Assembly: GCF_025685625.1 (NCBI RefSeq)
Contig: NZ_JAGSYI010000001.1
Coordinates: 496,001-560,000 of the forward strand
Source: Acidicapsa acidisoli
GTDB lineage: Bacteria; Acidobacteriota; Terriglobia; Terriglobales; Acidobacteriaceae
Length of the DNA: 64,000 bases
Reading direction: 5' to 3'
A program made the translations under genes and the position numbers. Within the stretch, counting starts at the first letter, position 1, and every line of letters starts with the position of its first letter. The notes beneath the pieces are model-generated. The model worked only from the letters and a program-made list of their open reading frames with translations. It was not told the DNA's origin and did no database searches. Positions 18,481-26,929 of this stretch are shown piece by piece.

Positions 18481-18587
18481 CGCGGCGCTCCTTTCGGGAT
18501 CTCAGTGATTGCCGGGGGAATGCCGGTAGCCATGCGGGAAATCCTCCGTGGAAAACCAATGTAGCATGAGTGCGCAGTATTAGGGCG

Positions 18588-18639
18588 CAGGGGGCAGAGA
18601 TCAGGGCTCGACGGCAACATCCCTGATCTCCGCCCCCTG
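18588..18639. terminator. long hairpin downstream of the FucP-type transporter gene
   Basis: Arms CAGGGGGC-A-GAGATCAGGG and CCCTGATCTC-C-GCCCCCTG pair over about 18 positions with one mismatch. It lies between the transporter stop (minus strand) and the RsbU start. No T-tract follows on the minus strand, so termination would be weak or Rho-assisted. Confidence 0.5.
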
Positions 18640-18650
18640 TCCCTTTTGCG

Positions 18651-19985
18651 CTACGCCGTTATCGTCCTCGTAGGTTTAGAGCCGATCAAACCGTAATACG
18701 CAATGTAGAGATAGCAAAATGCCGGGATCACAAACGCGTGCTGGATACTTGACTTGTCTGCCACCCAGCCGATGAGCGCCGGAATAACGGCTCCGCCGAC
18801 AACCGCCGTCATGATCAATCCCGAGCCTTTGCTGGTCATTGGTCCGAGCCCGGCAATACCCAGGGCGAAGATATTCGGGAACATGATGGAATTCAGAAAA
18901 CCGCAAAGCACCAGGCTCCAGATCGCCAGTTGCCCGGAACTCATCATCGAAAGCAAAACCATCGCAGTGCCCGCAATACCAAAGACACCGAGCAGTTTGC
19001 CCGATTTGAAGATCGTCAGCAGCCACGAACCGAGAAGGCGGCCGACCAAAGCGCCGAACCAGTAAAGCGAAACCAGCAGGGCCGCGATCACAATGTCATT
19101 CCAAGGGCCGAACAAGTGCGTAATCAACGATCCGAAGCCGCCAAGGGACGCGAAAAACGAGGCGACACCATCACTGTGAATCCCCTGAAGCAAGAAATAA
19201 TTGACCGCAATCGAAGCTAGTCCGACTTCGACCCCAACATAAAGGAAGATGCCGACCGCGCCCAGCACCGTGTGCCGGTAGCCCCAGATGCTGCGGCTCA
19301 GGATAGGATCGCCCTCTTTTGCAGGCCGGAAGGCCTGGGTCCCAGAGATAGCCGGCAGATTCATGAAGATCACGGCAATGCCCAGTATCAGCAACCCAGC
19401 CGCAATTGCGATATAAGGCCCCCGCACCGTATTGGCAGTGGCGGCAGCTGTAGCCATCTTTGCCGGATCGGTAAGGATGTAGTGGCCGGCAACGATGGGA
19501 GCAATAGCGCCGCCTAGCGAATTGAGCGCCTGAGCCAGCGTCAGCCGAATTGGTGCGCTTTGCTCGGGACCGAGAATAGCGACATATGGGTTCGCCGAGG
19601 TCTGTAACGCGGTTACGCCAGCGCCAACCACAAAAACCGCAGTCAAGAAAAGTGGAAAGCTGACCATCTTGGCCGCAGGCACGAACATCAGGCATCCCAC
19701 CACCTGGATGAACAGAGAAACCACCATCGTCCGCTTATAACCGATCATCTCGATCAGCTTGGAGGTAGGCGACGAGAAGACAAAGTAGGCCAGAAAGAAC
19801 GCCGATTCCGCCAGCATCGCCCACGCATAAGGCAATTCGAAGATCCGCCTCAGATGCGGCACCAGCGCCATATTCAGGTTGGTAATGAACCCGAAGATGA
19901 AAAACAGCGCGGTAACTGTAATAAACGGACCGGTGTAGCTGGGCGTGCTGGATTCTCCAGCCGTAACTGTGGATTTGGTTGCCAT
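18651..19985 (-). CDS. fucP: sugar MFS transporter, FucP family
   Basis: The 444-residue inner-membrane protein has about 12 predicted helices. The opening ITVTALFFIFGFITNLNMALVPHLRRIFEL matches the FucP/GGP branch of the major facilitator superfamily, which imports L-fucose, glucose, galactose or N-acetylglucosamine with protons. VTALQTSANPYVAILGPEQSAPIRLTLAQALNSLGGAIAP is the other family signature. GGAG precedes the ATG by about ten bases. It is monocistronic here; a GH3 beta-glucosidase and a DUF5009 protein about 8 kb away could supply sugars. The exact substrate is not deducible, so the symbol is by family. Confidence 0.85.
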   Translation of the reverse strand: MATKSTVTAGESSTPSYTGPFITVTALFFIFGFITNLNMALVPHLRRIFELPYAWAMLAESAFFLAYFVFSSPTSKLIEMIGYKRTMVVSLFIQVVGCLMFVPAAKMVSFPLFLTAVFVVGAGVTALQTSANPYVAILGPEQSAPIRLTLAQALNSLGGAIAPIVAGHYILTDPAKMATAAATANTVRGPYIAIAAGLLILGIAVIFMNLPAISGTQAFRPAKEGDPILSRSIWGYRHTVLGAVGIFLYVGVEVGLASIAVNYFLLQGIHSDGVASFFASLGGFGSLITHLFGPWNDIVIAALLVSLYWFGALVGRLLGSWLLTIFKSGKLLGVFGIAGTAMVLLSMMSSGQLAIWSLVLCGFLNSIMFPNIFALGIAGLGPMTSKGSGLIMTAVVGGAVIPALIGWVADKSSIQHAFVIPAFCYLYIAYYGLIGSKPTRTITA

Positions 19986-20138
19986 GATGCGTCGATCTCC
20001 GCTTCTGAAAACAAAAATTTACCCAACCCTTGCCTAAACCTGCCCGAATCATGATCTGGCCGGGCCATCTGCAAGGTTGACTCAGACACAACTCCAAAAC
20101 CACGCACGACAGGCGCCTGTCCTCGAGTTGCACACAAC

Positions 20139-20182
20139 ACTATACGGTACACCGTGCACCGTGGAAGCGCTCAAACGTTTTA
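20139..20182 (-). promoter_or_regulatory. candidate promoter and operators of the FucP-type gene
   Basis: On the minus strand TATAGT (20139-20144) makes a good -10. Directly upstream is a 17-bp near-perfect palindrome, CGGTGCAC-G-GTGTACCG (20145-20161, one mismatch). Ten bases further is TAAAACGTTTGA (20171-20182), close to a LacI-family half-site pair with central CG. The -35 is poor, as expected for an activated or regulated promoter. The leader to the start codon is about 150 bases. Confidence 0.45.
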
Positions 20183-20246
20183 GAGTCCGCTGGTGTTAAC
20201 GGAGTTACGGCTAATTCGGCTATCCTCGTATTAGCTGGAGGAATTT

Positions 20247-21482
20247 GTGGCGATCGACCCAAACAGCACAATTGGTGCGCTTGCTCCGTTCAAGAACGCA
20301 CGGATGCGCAAGCTGCTCGCCGCACTGGAAGGAAACTGGCAGGCTGAGATGGAGGGTTACCACACGTATCTTGCCCTGGCCAACCGCGAGACGGACGCCG
20401 TCCGCGCACAGGTTTTGCGTCATCTCGCCAGCGCCGAGCTGGAGCACGCCGTGCTCTGGGCAACCCGGCTGATGGAGCTCGGCGGATCGCAGCCAATCTA
20501 CTCCGGCAGCCCCCACGGCAACGCCGACTCCTTCGCCAGCCGGGCCGGAGGTCCGCTGATGGCGCTGCGCCGCCTCGAAATCGAAGAGAGCCGCCATATC
20601 GCCAACTACGGAACCCAGCTCAAGGAGCTAGGCGACGAACCCTCTGTAGCGATTCTGCAACACGTCATCGAAGACGAAAAGGACCACTACCGGGAACTTG
20701 GTTCGCTGCTGCGTGGCCGCGGACATGTCATTCAAGGCGGCAAGCAGATCGTCGACGCCAAGGGAATGCTTGAGGAGATGCTCGCGAAGCGCAACAACGG
20801 CAACGCGCAAGCGGGCTCGTGGATCGGCGACGCAATCTATGGCGTCAATGACGGTCTTGGGGCCATCTTCGGGATCGTCTCCGGCGTCTCCGGCGCGACT
20901 GCGGGCAACGGGAAATACGTGCTGTTGGCCGGCCTCGCAGGCATGATCGCCTCGGCGCTTTCCATGGGCTCGGGAGCCTACCTGGCCGCGAAAAGCGAGC
21001 GCGAAATCTACGAAGCGGAAGTCGAGCGCGAACGCGAAGCCATCGCCATGAACCCCAGCGAGGCGCGCCAGCTCCTTTCGCTCTACTACCAGGTGAAAGG
21101 ATTGCCGGAGGAGGACTCCGAGCACGTGGTCGATCACATCGCCGCCGATCCGGACCTGATGCTCAAGGCTCTCGCCGCCGAGCGCCTGAACACCAGCGAA
21201 GACGGCTTGAAGGTGCCGTGGATTTCCGCAACTTCCGGAGCGCTCTCAACCGCCGTCGGAGCCATGATTCCGGTCCTTCCGTTCTTTTTCATGACGGGAA
21301 CGGCTGCAGTGGTCACCGCGGCGATTGTCTCCCTCATTGCTCACTTTGCTGTGGGCGCGGCCAAATCGCTCATCACCGTTCGATCCTGGTGGTCGAGTGG
21401 CTTTGAAATGACGGCCGTCGGCGCGGTCGAGGGCGCGGTTACGTATGCGATTGGGCTGTGGCTCGGGCATCTTGGGGCGTAG
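20247..21482 (+). CDS. mbfA: ferritin-like/VIT1 fusion iron transporter (MbfA-like)
   Basis: The 411-residue protein has two parts. Residues 1 to about 160 form a ferritin-like four-helix bundle with E-x-x-H metal sites (SAELEHAVLW, EIEESRHI, VIEDEKDHYRELGSLL). The rest is a CCC1/VIT1 membrane domain: GSWIGDAIYGVNDGLGAIFGIVSGVSGA, then ALSMGSGAYLAAKSEREIYEAEVEREREAI, and C-terminal helices to IGLWLGHLGA. MbfA proteins export iron and protect against iron and peroxide stress. Start is GTG after GGAGGA. The 3' end overlaps hemY antisense by 44 bases. Confidence 0.88.
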   Translation: MAIDPNSTIGALAPFKNARMRKLLAALEGNWQAEMEGYHTYLALANRETDAVRAQVLRHLASAELEHAVLWATRLMELGGSQPIYSGSPHGNADSFASRAGGPLMALRRLEIEESRHIANYGTQLKELGDEPSVAILQHVIEDEKDHYRELGSLLRGRGHVIQGGKQIVDAKGMLEEMLAKRNNGNAQAGSWIGDAIYGVNDGLGAIFGIVSGVSGATAGNGKYVLLAGLAGMIASALSMGSGAYLAAKSEREIYEAEVEREREAIAMNPSEARQLLSLYYQVKGLPEEDSEHVVDHIAADPDLMLKALAAERLNTSEDGLKVPWISATSGALSTAVGAMIPVLPFFFMTGTAAVVTAAIVSLIAHFAVGAAKSLITVRSWWSSGFEMTAVGAVEGAVTYAIGLWLGHLGA

Positions 21483-22911
21483 CCGAAGTCAATTGCCGTG
21501 CGGCCTGCCGCCCCAGCCGGATGCAATCCGAAATACCGATGCCGTCATAGGCGTTGCCCACCAGCCGCAGACCTGGCAAGCCTGCCAGGCGAGTTTGGAT
21601 GCGCTGCTGCCGCTCCTGATGGCCAACTGAATACTGCGCCATGGCGCGCGGCCAACGCTGGATCTCTACCAGCTCAGGGATGGCGGAGACGCGCAGAATC
21701 TCGAATAGCTCCTCGCGAACCAACTCGGCCAGTGCCTCATCGGACTCGGCCAGCAAAGCCGCGTTGTGCGCCCCTCCCAGAAATGCCCGCAGCACCGACT
21801 TGCCGGGAGCCGTGCGACCGGGAAACTTGCGATGCAGAAACGTGCAGGCCAGCATCGCGCGTTTCTCGACCGCCGGAACGAGAAATCCGAATCCTTCGGG
21901 CAGTGGGTCGAGATCCGCGCCGTCAAAGACCAGATTCATCGTGATCGAGGAACTAAAGGGAATCTGGCCCAGTTCGTCACTTAACTGACGATCAACCGGA
22001 GCCAGAAACTCAGCAGCCGCCCAGGCCGGGGTCGCAACGATCAAACCATCAAAGCGCTCCTCCGAGCTCGCACTCTGCACGACCCAGCGATCTCCGCTCC
22101 GCTCGACAGCTTCGACGGGAGTGAGCACATGCAAGCGGCTTTGATCCAGGCGTCCCACCAATGCATCCAGCATCTGCTGCAATCCAAATCGAAGCGTGGT
22201 AAACAGCGGAGGCGGCGCGCTCACCCTCTCCGGATTCTCAGTTTCGGCGGCCTTCGCTGCCGCTTCCTTCCGCGCTTTCATCGCGGCCAGCATTCCCCTG
22301 GTGAGCGAACCAAATTTGGCTTCCATCTCCACCAGCCTCGGCAGCACCGACCGGGCGCTGAGCTGCGTCGAGTCGCCACCATAGATGCCCGAGAGCAGTG
22401 GATCTGCCAGCCGGTCCACAGCCTCCTGTCCATAATGCCGCCGGACCAGTTCCGCGACCGATTCATCGCCCCCGTTTGATTGATTGCCGGGACGTGGCGA
22501 ATGCAGCAGCTCCAGCCCCATCCGAATCTTCGTCGGCAAACTGAACAGCGACGTCAGCGCGGTAGCGAGCAGCTTCGTCGGCACCAGAAACATGAGTCCG
22601 TCCGGCAGCGCCACAAGCCGGTTGCGAACCAGAATGAAGGTCTTGCGCTGCGCGTCATCCGATGCGACGAATTGCGACTCCAGTCCCAGCTCTCGGCAAA
22701 GCTGCGCCGCCGCGGGCTTTTCTGTAAGAAAAGAATCGGGACCATGCTCGATCACTGTTCCATCGACCACGGTGGAAGAAATAACGCCGCCGAGACGCGC
22801 TCCCGCTTCAAAAAGCTCGTACTCGACGTCCACGCCCGCGCGCCGGGCCAATTCCAGCTCGTACGCCGCCGCAAGTCCCGCGATGCCGCCGCCGATAATC
22901 GCCACGCGCAT
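21439..22911 (-). CDS. hemY: FAD-dependent protoporphyrinogen oxidase
   Basis: Oxidises protoporphyrinogen IX (or coproporphyrinogen III) in late heme synthesis. The 490-residue flavoprotein opens with the dinucleotide-binding motif IIGGGIAGLAAAYELE and has the family's GARLGGVISST, HGPDSFLTEKPAA and C-terminal GLRLVGNAYDGIGISDCIRLGRQAA segments. GAGG lies upstream of the ATG. No other heme gene adjoins. Its last 44 bases overlap, on the opposite strand, the end of an MbfA-like iron exporter gene. Whether it acts on the protoporphyrin or coproporphyrin pathway cannot be decided from the sequence alone. Confidence 0.92.
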   Translation of the reverse strand: MRVAIIGGGIAGLAAAYELELARRAGVDVEYELFEAGARLGGVISSTVVDGTVIEHGPDSFLTEKPAAAQLCRELGLESQFVASDDAQRKTFILVRNRLVALPDGLMFLVPTKLLATALTSLFSLPTKIRMGLELLHSPRPGNQSNGGDESVAELVRRHYGQEAVDRLADPLLSGIYGGDSTQLSARSVLPRLVEMEAKFGSLTRGMLAAMKARKEAAAKAAETENPERVSAPPPLFTTLRFGLQQMLDALVGRLDQSRLHVLTPVEAVERSGDRWVVQSASSEERFDGLIVATPAWAAAEFLAPVDRQLSDELGQIPFSSSITMNLVFDGADLDPLPEGFGFLVPAVEKRAMLACTFLHRKFPGRTAPGKSVLRAFLGGAHNAALLAESDEALAELVREELFEILRVSAIPELVEIQRWPRAMAQYSVGHQERQQRIQTRLAGLPGLRLVGNAYDGIGISDCIRLGRQAARQLTSATPQDARATAQSHT

Positions 22912-22989
22912 GGATTCCGACCTCTCACTTCAGTCTAAGCGAACACAAGGATACAGACCCGTGAGCGGGCGGACTAATCTATATCAGAG

Positions 22990-24873
22990 TTACTTCGGCT
23001 TTGGGCAAGGCTTACCTTGGCAAAGCGCTGCTGTAATTCCCTTGCCCTCCGTGAGAGTATAGATACGATCGGATGCGGGAAGCTGGATGGTTTCCTTGAA
23101 TCCCGAAGGCCAATGAATCTCGGCAGTACCGGCGTCAGTTGCATCTCCAAGGCCAAAGTGCGCCCGCTGGTCATTTGAAGAAATGAAGCTGCCGCCGCTG
23201 AGGACATCTTCGCGCTGGCGCATCCCGTTAGCAGTGAGATAGACCGTCGCTCCAACGGCGTCTCGCGGACTCTTCGGCCCTCCTACAAGCTTCAACTCAA
23301 CCCAATGATGATGATCCGGATTCACGTTGCGAAGCAGCACCGGAGGGCCGTCAATTGGGCTGATGACAACATCGATCTTGCCATCGTTGAACAGGTCGCC
23401 AAAAGCCGCACCGCGACCCGGAGTGACAACCGCAAGCCCGGTTCCCTTCACCGGCGGAATATATTCAAACTTCTCGCCCTTCAGGCTATGAAAGAGCAGC
23501 GGACGCTGCGCATAAGTGGTGCCCCAGTCGTGCTGATCAACCTCCGGATACACATGGCCATTGACCATGAAAATATCCTTCCAGCCGTCATTGTCATAGT
23601 CCACCAGTCCAACACCCCAGCCCAGAAACGGGACAGGCATCTGCGCAATTCCCACCTGGTCGCTTACGTCGGAAAAGTTCAGCTCGCCGTCGTTCCGGTA
23701 CAACACTTTGTAATCGTCAGAGAAATCCGTTACCAGCAGATCCAGTAATCCGTTGTTGCGGTAGTCGCCCACGGCAAGGCCCATCGAGGCTATCTCGCGC
23801 CCATCCTTGTTCAACGCGAATCCGGAGACGTAGCTCTGGTCTTCAAACGTCCCATCGCCCTTGTTCACATACAAGTAGTTCGGCGAAGAATCGTTGGCTA
23901 CCAGCAGATCAACCCGGCCGTCATTGTTCACATCGACAAAAGTCGAAGTGAATCCGTAATAAGCGTCAGGATCGGAAACGCCAGCCTTTACGCTCGTGTC
24001 GGTAAATGTTCCATCGCCGTTGTTATGAAAGAGATGATCCGGTTCGCCTTTGAGCCCTCGCGGCCCGCACATGACCGGCGCTCCGCGCAACTGGCAGAAG
24101 GCGCGCGCCACCGTGCCATCACCCGCAGTCGGCTGGTTGTTCACATCGTAGTGAAGATAGCCGGAGACAAAAAGATCGAGTCTCCCATCACCGTCATAAT
24201 CGCCCCAGGTCGCGCCATCGGACCAGTTGCCAAGGGTAACTCCGGCCTTCTCGGCAACATCGGTAAAAGTTCCATCGTGATTGTTGCGATAAAGCCGGTT
24301 CCTGCCGAAGTTGGCGACGAAGATATCCGGCCAGCCGTCGTTGTCAAAGTCCGCGATGGCCACGCCAAAGCCCCAGCGGTCGTTCGCGACACCTGCCTTT
24401 GCCGTGACATCCGTAAACGTGCCATCGTGATTGTTGTGAAAGAGCGCCGCGTGTGGCGCAGGCTCCTTGCCATCAAGCGCCTTGTAAGTCGAACCATTGA
24501 CAAGATAGATATCCAGCCAGCCGTCATTGTCGTAATCGATCAGCCCAACGCCGGACCCGTCCGTCTCCAGAATGAATTTTTTCTGCGGCGTGCCCATCAC
24601 ATGCTTCCACTTATCCAGTCCGGCAGCTCTGGTTACATCCTGGAATACAACGGGGCCTGAATCGACAAATCCTCCCGCAGTGATGGGACGTCTTTGAGCG
24701 TCGTACACCGGAGCATGTGGAGCACCCGTGCTATGGCCACTCATTGCGCCGGAAGACTGCGAAGGCGCTTGCGCAAAAACAGCGGCTGAGGACAGCACTA
24801 CAACAAGGCACGAGAGAACATTCCGAAGTGATCTCGTAAGGGAAATAACTCCAGCGTCGCGAAGATCCCTCAT
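22990..24873 (-). CDS. secreted FG-GAP/VCBS and ASPIC-UnbV (CRTAC1-like) protein, paralogue 1
   Basis: The 627-residue protein has a signal sequence (LRNVLSCLVVVLSSAAVFAQ). A beta-propeller of repeated calcium-binding FG-GAP units follows (YDNDGWLDIYLVNG, DFDNDGWPDIFVANFGRNRLYRNNHDG, DYDGDGRLDLFVSGY), ending with an ASPIC/UnbV domain (AVGATVYLTANGMRQ to HFGLGDATDAGTAEIHWPSG). Function unknown; such proteins are abundant in Acidobacteriota and planctomycetes and probably bind extracellular ligands. It is the downstream member of a tandem pair; the ATG lies 12 bases after the neighbour's stop region, with a TTG four codons earlier as alternative. Confidence 0.85.
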   Translation of the reverse strand: MRDLRDAGVISLTRSLRNVLSCLVVVLSSAAVFAQAPSQSSGAMSGHSTGAPHAPVYDAQRRPITAGGFVDSGPVVFQDVTRAAGLDKWKHVMGTPQKKFILETDGSGVGLIDYDNDGWLDIYLVNGSTYKALDGKEPAPHAALFHNNHDGTFTDVTAKAGVANDRWGFGVAIADFDNDGWPDIFVANFGRNRLYRNNHDGTFTDVAEKAGVTLGNWSDGATWGDYDGDGRLDLFVSGYLHYDVNNQPTAGDGTVARAFCQLRGAPVMCGPRGLKGEPDHLFHNNGDGTFTDTSVKAGVSDPDAYYGFTSTFVDVNNDGRVDLLVANDSSPNYLYVNKGDGTFEDQSYVSGFALNKDGREIASMGLAVGDYRNNGLLDLLVTDFSDDYKVLYRNDGELNFSDVSDQVGIAQMPVPFLGWGVGLVDYDNDGWKDIFMVNGHVYPEVDQHDWGTTYAQRPLLFHSLKGEKFEYIPPVKGTGLAVVTPGRGAAFGDLFNDGKIDVVISPIDGPPVLLRNVNPDHHHWVELKLVGGPKSPRDAVGATVYLTANGMRQREDVLSGGSFISSNDQRAHFGLGDATDAGTAEIHWPSGFKETIQLPASDRIYTLTEGKGITAALCQGKPCPKPK

Positions 24874-24885
24874 ACAGTCGCTCAA

Positions 24886-26784
24886 TTACTTAGGCGCAGC
24901 GGGCTTCGCGGCGTCGACGGAGCATGGTTTGCCAGCGCAAAGCGCGCCAGTGATACCTGCGTCCTCCGAGATGGTGTAAATCCGGTCAACCGCCGGAAGC
25001 TTAATCGTCTGCTTCGCGCCCGATGGCCAGTGAATCTCCGCCGTGCCCGCCTCCGTAGCGTCTCCCAACCCGAAGTGCAAACGCTGATCGTTGGATGAGA
25101 TATAGCTTCCGCTGCTCATCACATCGTCCCGCTGCGTCATCCCGTTCGCCTTGAGATAGACCGTGGCGCACATGGCATCGCGCGGGCTCCCCGGGCTTTT
25201 CTCTGTCTTGCCACCACCGACGAGCTTCAACTCGACCCAATGATGATGATCCGGATTGACATTGCGCAGCAGCACGGCAGGTCCATCGATGGGATTGATG
25301 ACCACATCGATCTTCCCGTCGTTGAAGAGATCGCCAAACGCAGCGCCGCGAGCGGGAATCACATCCGCCAGACCGGTTCCAACCACGGGAGGAACATATT
25401 CGAACTTACCGTTCTTGAGGTTGTGAAACAGCAGCGGCCGCTCGGCGTAACTCGTGCCCCAATCGTGATCTCCGGCATCCGGATAGACATGGCCGTTGAC
25501 CTCGAAGATATCGCGCCAGCCGTCGTTATCGTAATCGAGGAAGCCATCGCCCCAGCCAAGAAACGGTATCGCCGTCTGCGCAACTCCGGCGCGATAACTT
25601 ACGTCGGTAAAGTTCGCGTCTCCGTCGTTATGGAAGAGCACCTTATAGTCGTCGGAGAAGTCGGTGTCGTAGATATCGAGCAGTCCGTTGTTCTCGTAAT
25701 CGCCGACTGCGAGCCCCATGGAGGCTACTTCGCGGCCATCCTTGTTGACTGCGAATCCTGAGACGTAGCTGTCATCCTCAAATATTCCTTTGCCTTTGTT
25801 GATGTAGAGATAGCTTGCGACGGAGTCGTTGGCCACCAGAAGATCGGGCTTGCCATCGTTGTTGATGTCGACAAAGACCGAGGTGAATCCGTAGTAGTTA
25901 TTCGGATCGTTCACGCCGGCCTTAACGCTGACATCGGTAAAAGTCCCGTCGCCGTTGTTGTGAAAGAGATGATCCGGCTCGCCCTGCAGCCCACGCGGGC
26001 CGCACATGCTGACGACACCGCGAAATTTGCATTGAGCATAACCGACGACCTTGCTGCCGCTGACCGGCAATTGGTCGCGATCGAAGTGAACATACCCCGA
26101 GATAAACAGGTCGAGCCTGCCATCGCCGTCATAGTCGCCCCACGTAACGCCTGACGACCAGTTACCCAGAGTTATCTTCGCTTTTTCCGCAACATCGGTG
26201 AATGTTCCGTCGTGATTGTTGCGGTACAGCCGGTTTTTGCCCCAGTTCGTCACGGCGATATCCGGCCAGCCGTCGTTGTCGAAGTCCCCGATGGCGACGC
26301 CAAACCCCCAGCGGTCATTGGTCACGCCGGCTTTCTCCGCCACGTCGGTAAAGGTTCCGTCCTGGTTGTTGCGAAAGAGCGCTGCGTGCGGCGGAGTTTG
26401 CTTGCCGTCGAGTGCATCAAAGGTCGATCCGTTGACGAGGTAGATGTCGAGCCAGCCGTCGTTGTCGTAATCGAGCAATCCCACACCCGAGCCGTCGGCG
26501 TCGAGGATGTATTTCTTATCCGGCGTGCCCATGACATGCGACCAGCTCGCAAGACCCGACTGTTTGGAGATGTCGGCGAAGACCACCGGGCCCTTGTCGA
26601 CGAAGCCGCCCGCGGTAATGGGCCGATGCTGCTCGTCGTAGATCGCCTGGGCGGCTGCGCCAGTCGAGTTGCCGGAGCTCATGCCCGAACTCTGCGGCGG
26701 AGTCTGACCGGGGAGACTCGCAATGCAAAACTGAGCCAGACTCGACACCAGAACGCAGGAAAAAACTAGACGCAGATGCGGCAA
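24886..26784 (-). CDS. secreted FG-GAP/VCBS and ASPIC-UnbV (CRTAC1-like) protein, paralogue 2
   Basis: Close paralogue of the gene immediately downstream, with the same order: signal sequence (LRLVFSCVLVSSLAQFCIASL), FG-GAP calcium repeats and C-terminal ASPIC/UnbV domain. TTG is chosen as the start because GGAGGA lies six bases before it and because it gives 632 residues, matching the neighbour. The open frame continues upstream to 27075 but would then run antisense through the start of the divergent DUF5009 gene and put the signal peptide inside the protein. The pair very likely arose by tandem duplication and is co-transcribed. Confidence 0.82.
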   Translation of the reverse strand: MPHLRLVFSCVLVSSLAQFCIASLPGQTPPQSSGMSSGNSTGAAAQAIYDEQHRPITAGGFVDKGPVVFADISKQSGLASWSHVMGTPDKKYILDADGSGVGLLDYDNDGWLDIYLVNGSTFDALDGKQTPPHAALFRNNQDGTFTDVAEKAGVTNDRWGFGVAIGDFDNDGWPDIAVTNWGKNRLYRNNHDGTFTDVAEKAKITLGNWSSGVTWGDYDGDGRLDLFISGYVHFDRDQLPVSGSKVVGYAQCKFRGVVSMCGPRGLQGEPDHLFHNNGDGTFTDVSVKAGVNDPNNYYGFTSVFVDINNDGKPDLLVANDSVASYLYINKGKGIFEDDSYVSGFAVNKDGREVASMGLAVGDYENNGLLDIYDTDFSDDYKVLFHNDGDANFTDVSYRAGVAQTAIPFLGWGDGFLDYDNDGWRDIFEVNGHVYPDAGDHDWGTSYAERPLLFHNLKNGKFEYVPPVVGTGLADVIPARGAAFGDLFNDGKIDVVINPIDGPAVLLRNVNPDHHHWVELKLVGGGKTEKSPGSPRDAMCATVYLKANGMTQRDDVMSSGSYISSNDQRLHFGLGDATEAGTAEIHWPSGAKQTIKLPAVDRIYTISEDAGITGALCAGKPCSVDAAKPAAPK

Positions 26785-26929
26785 CCGGAGTCCTCCGAGG
26801 CAAAGTGTACCGCATGGGATAGAGAGCTGGCTTGCGAACAGTCCTCCAGAAGCGGTAGCGTAGTTGGCACACCGTATAGATTGCTTTTCCAGCTTACAAG
26901 CCACCGCCCGTATTGGAGACCCTATAACG

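Noticed and set aside
26212-26769. Plus-strand open frames inside the FG-GAP genes (also 24025-24660 and 25240-25761)
   Set aside because: Periodic sequences produced by the complementary strand of the calcium-binding repeats.
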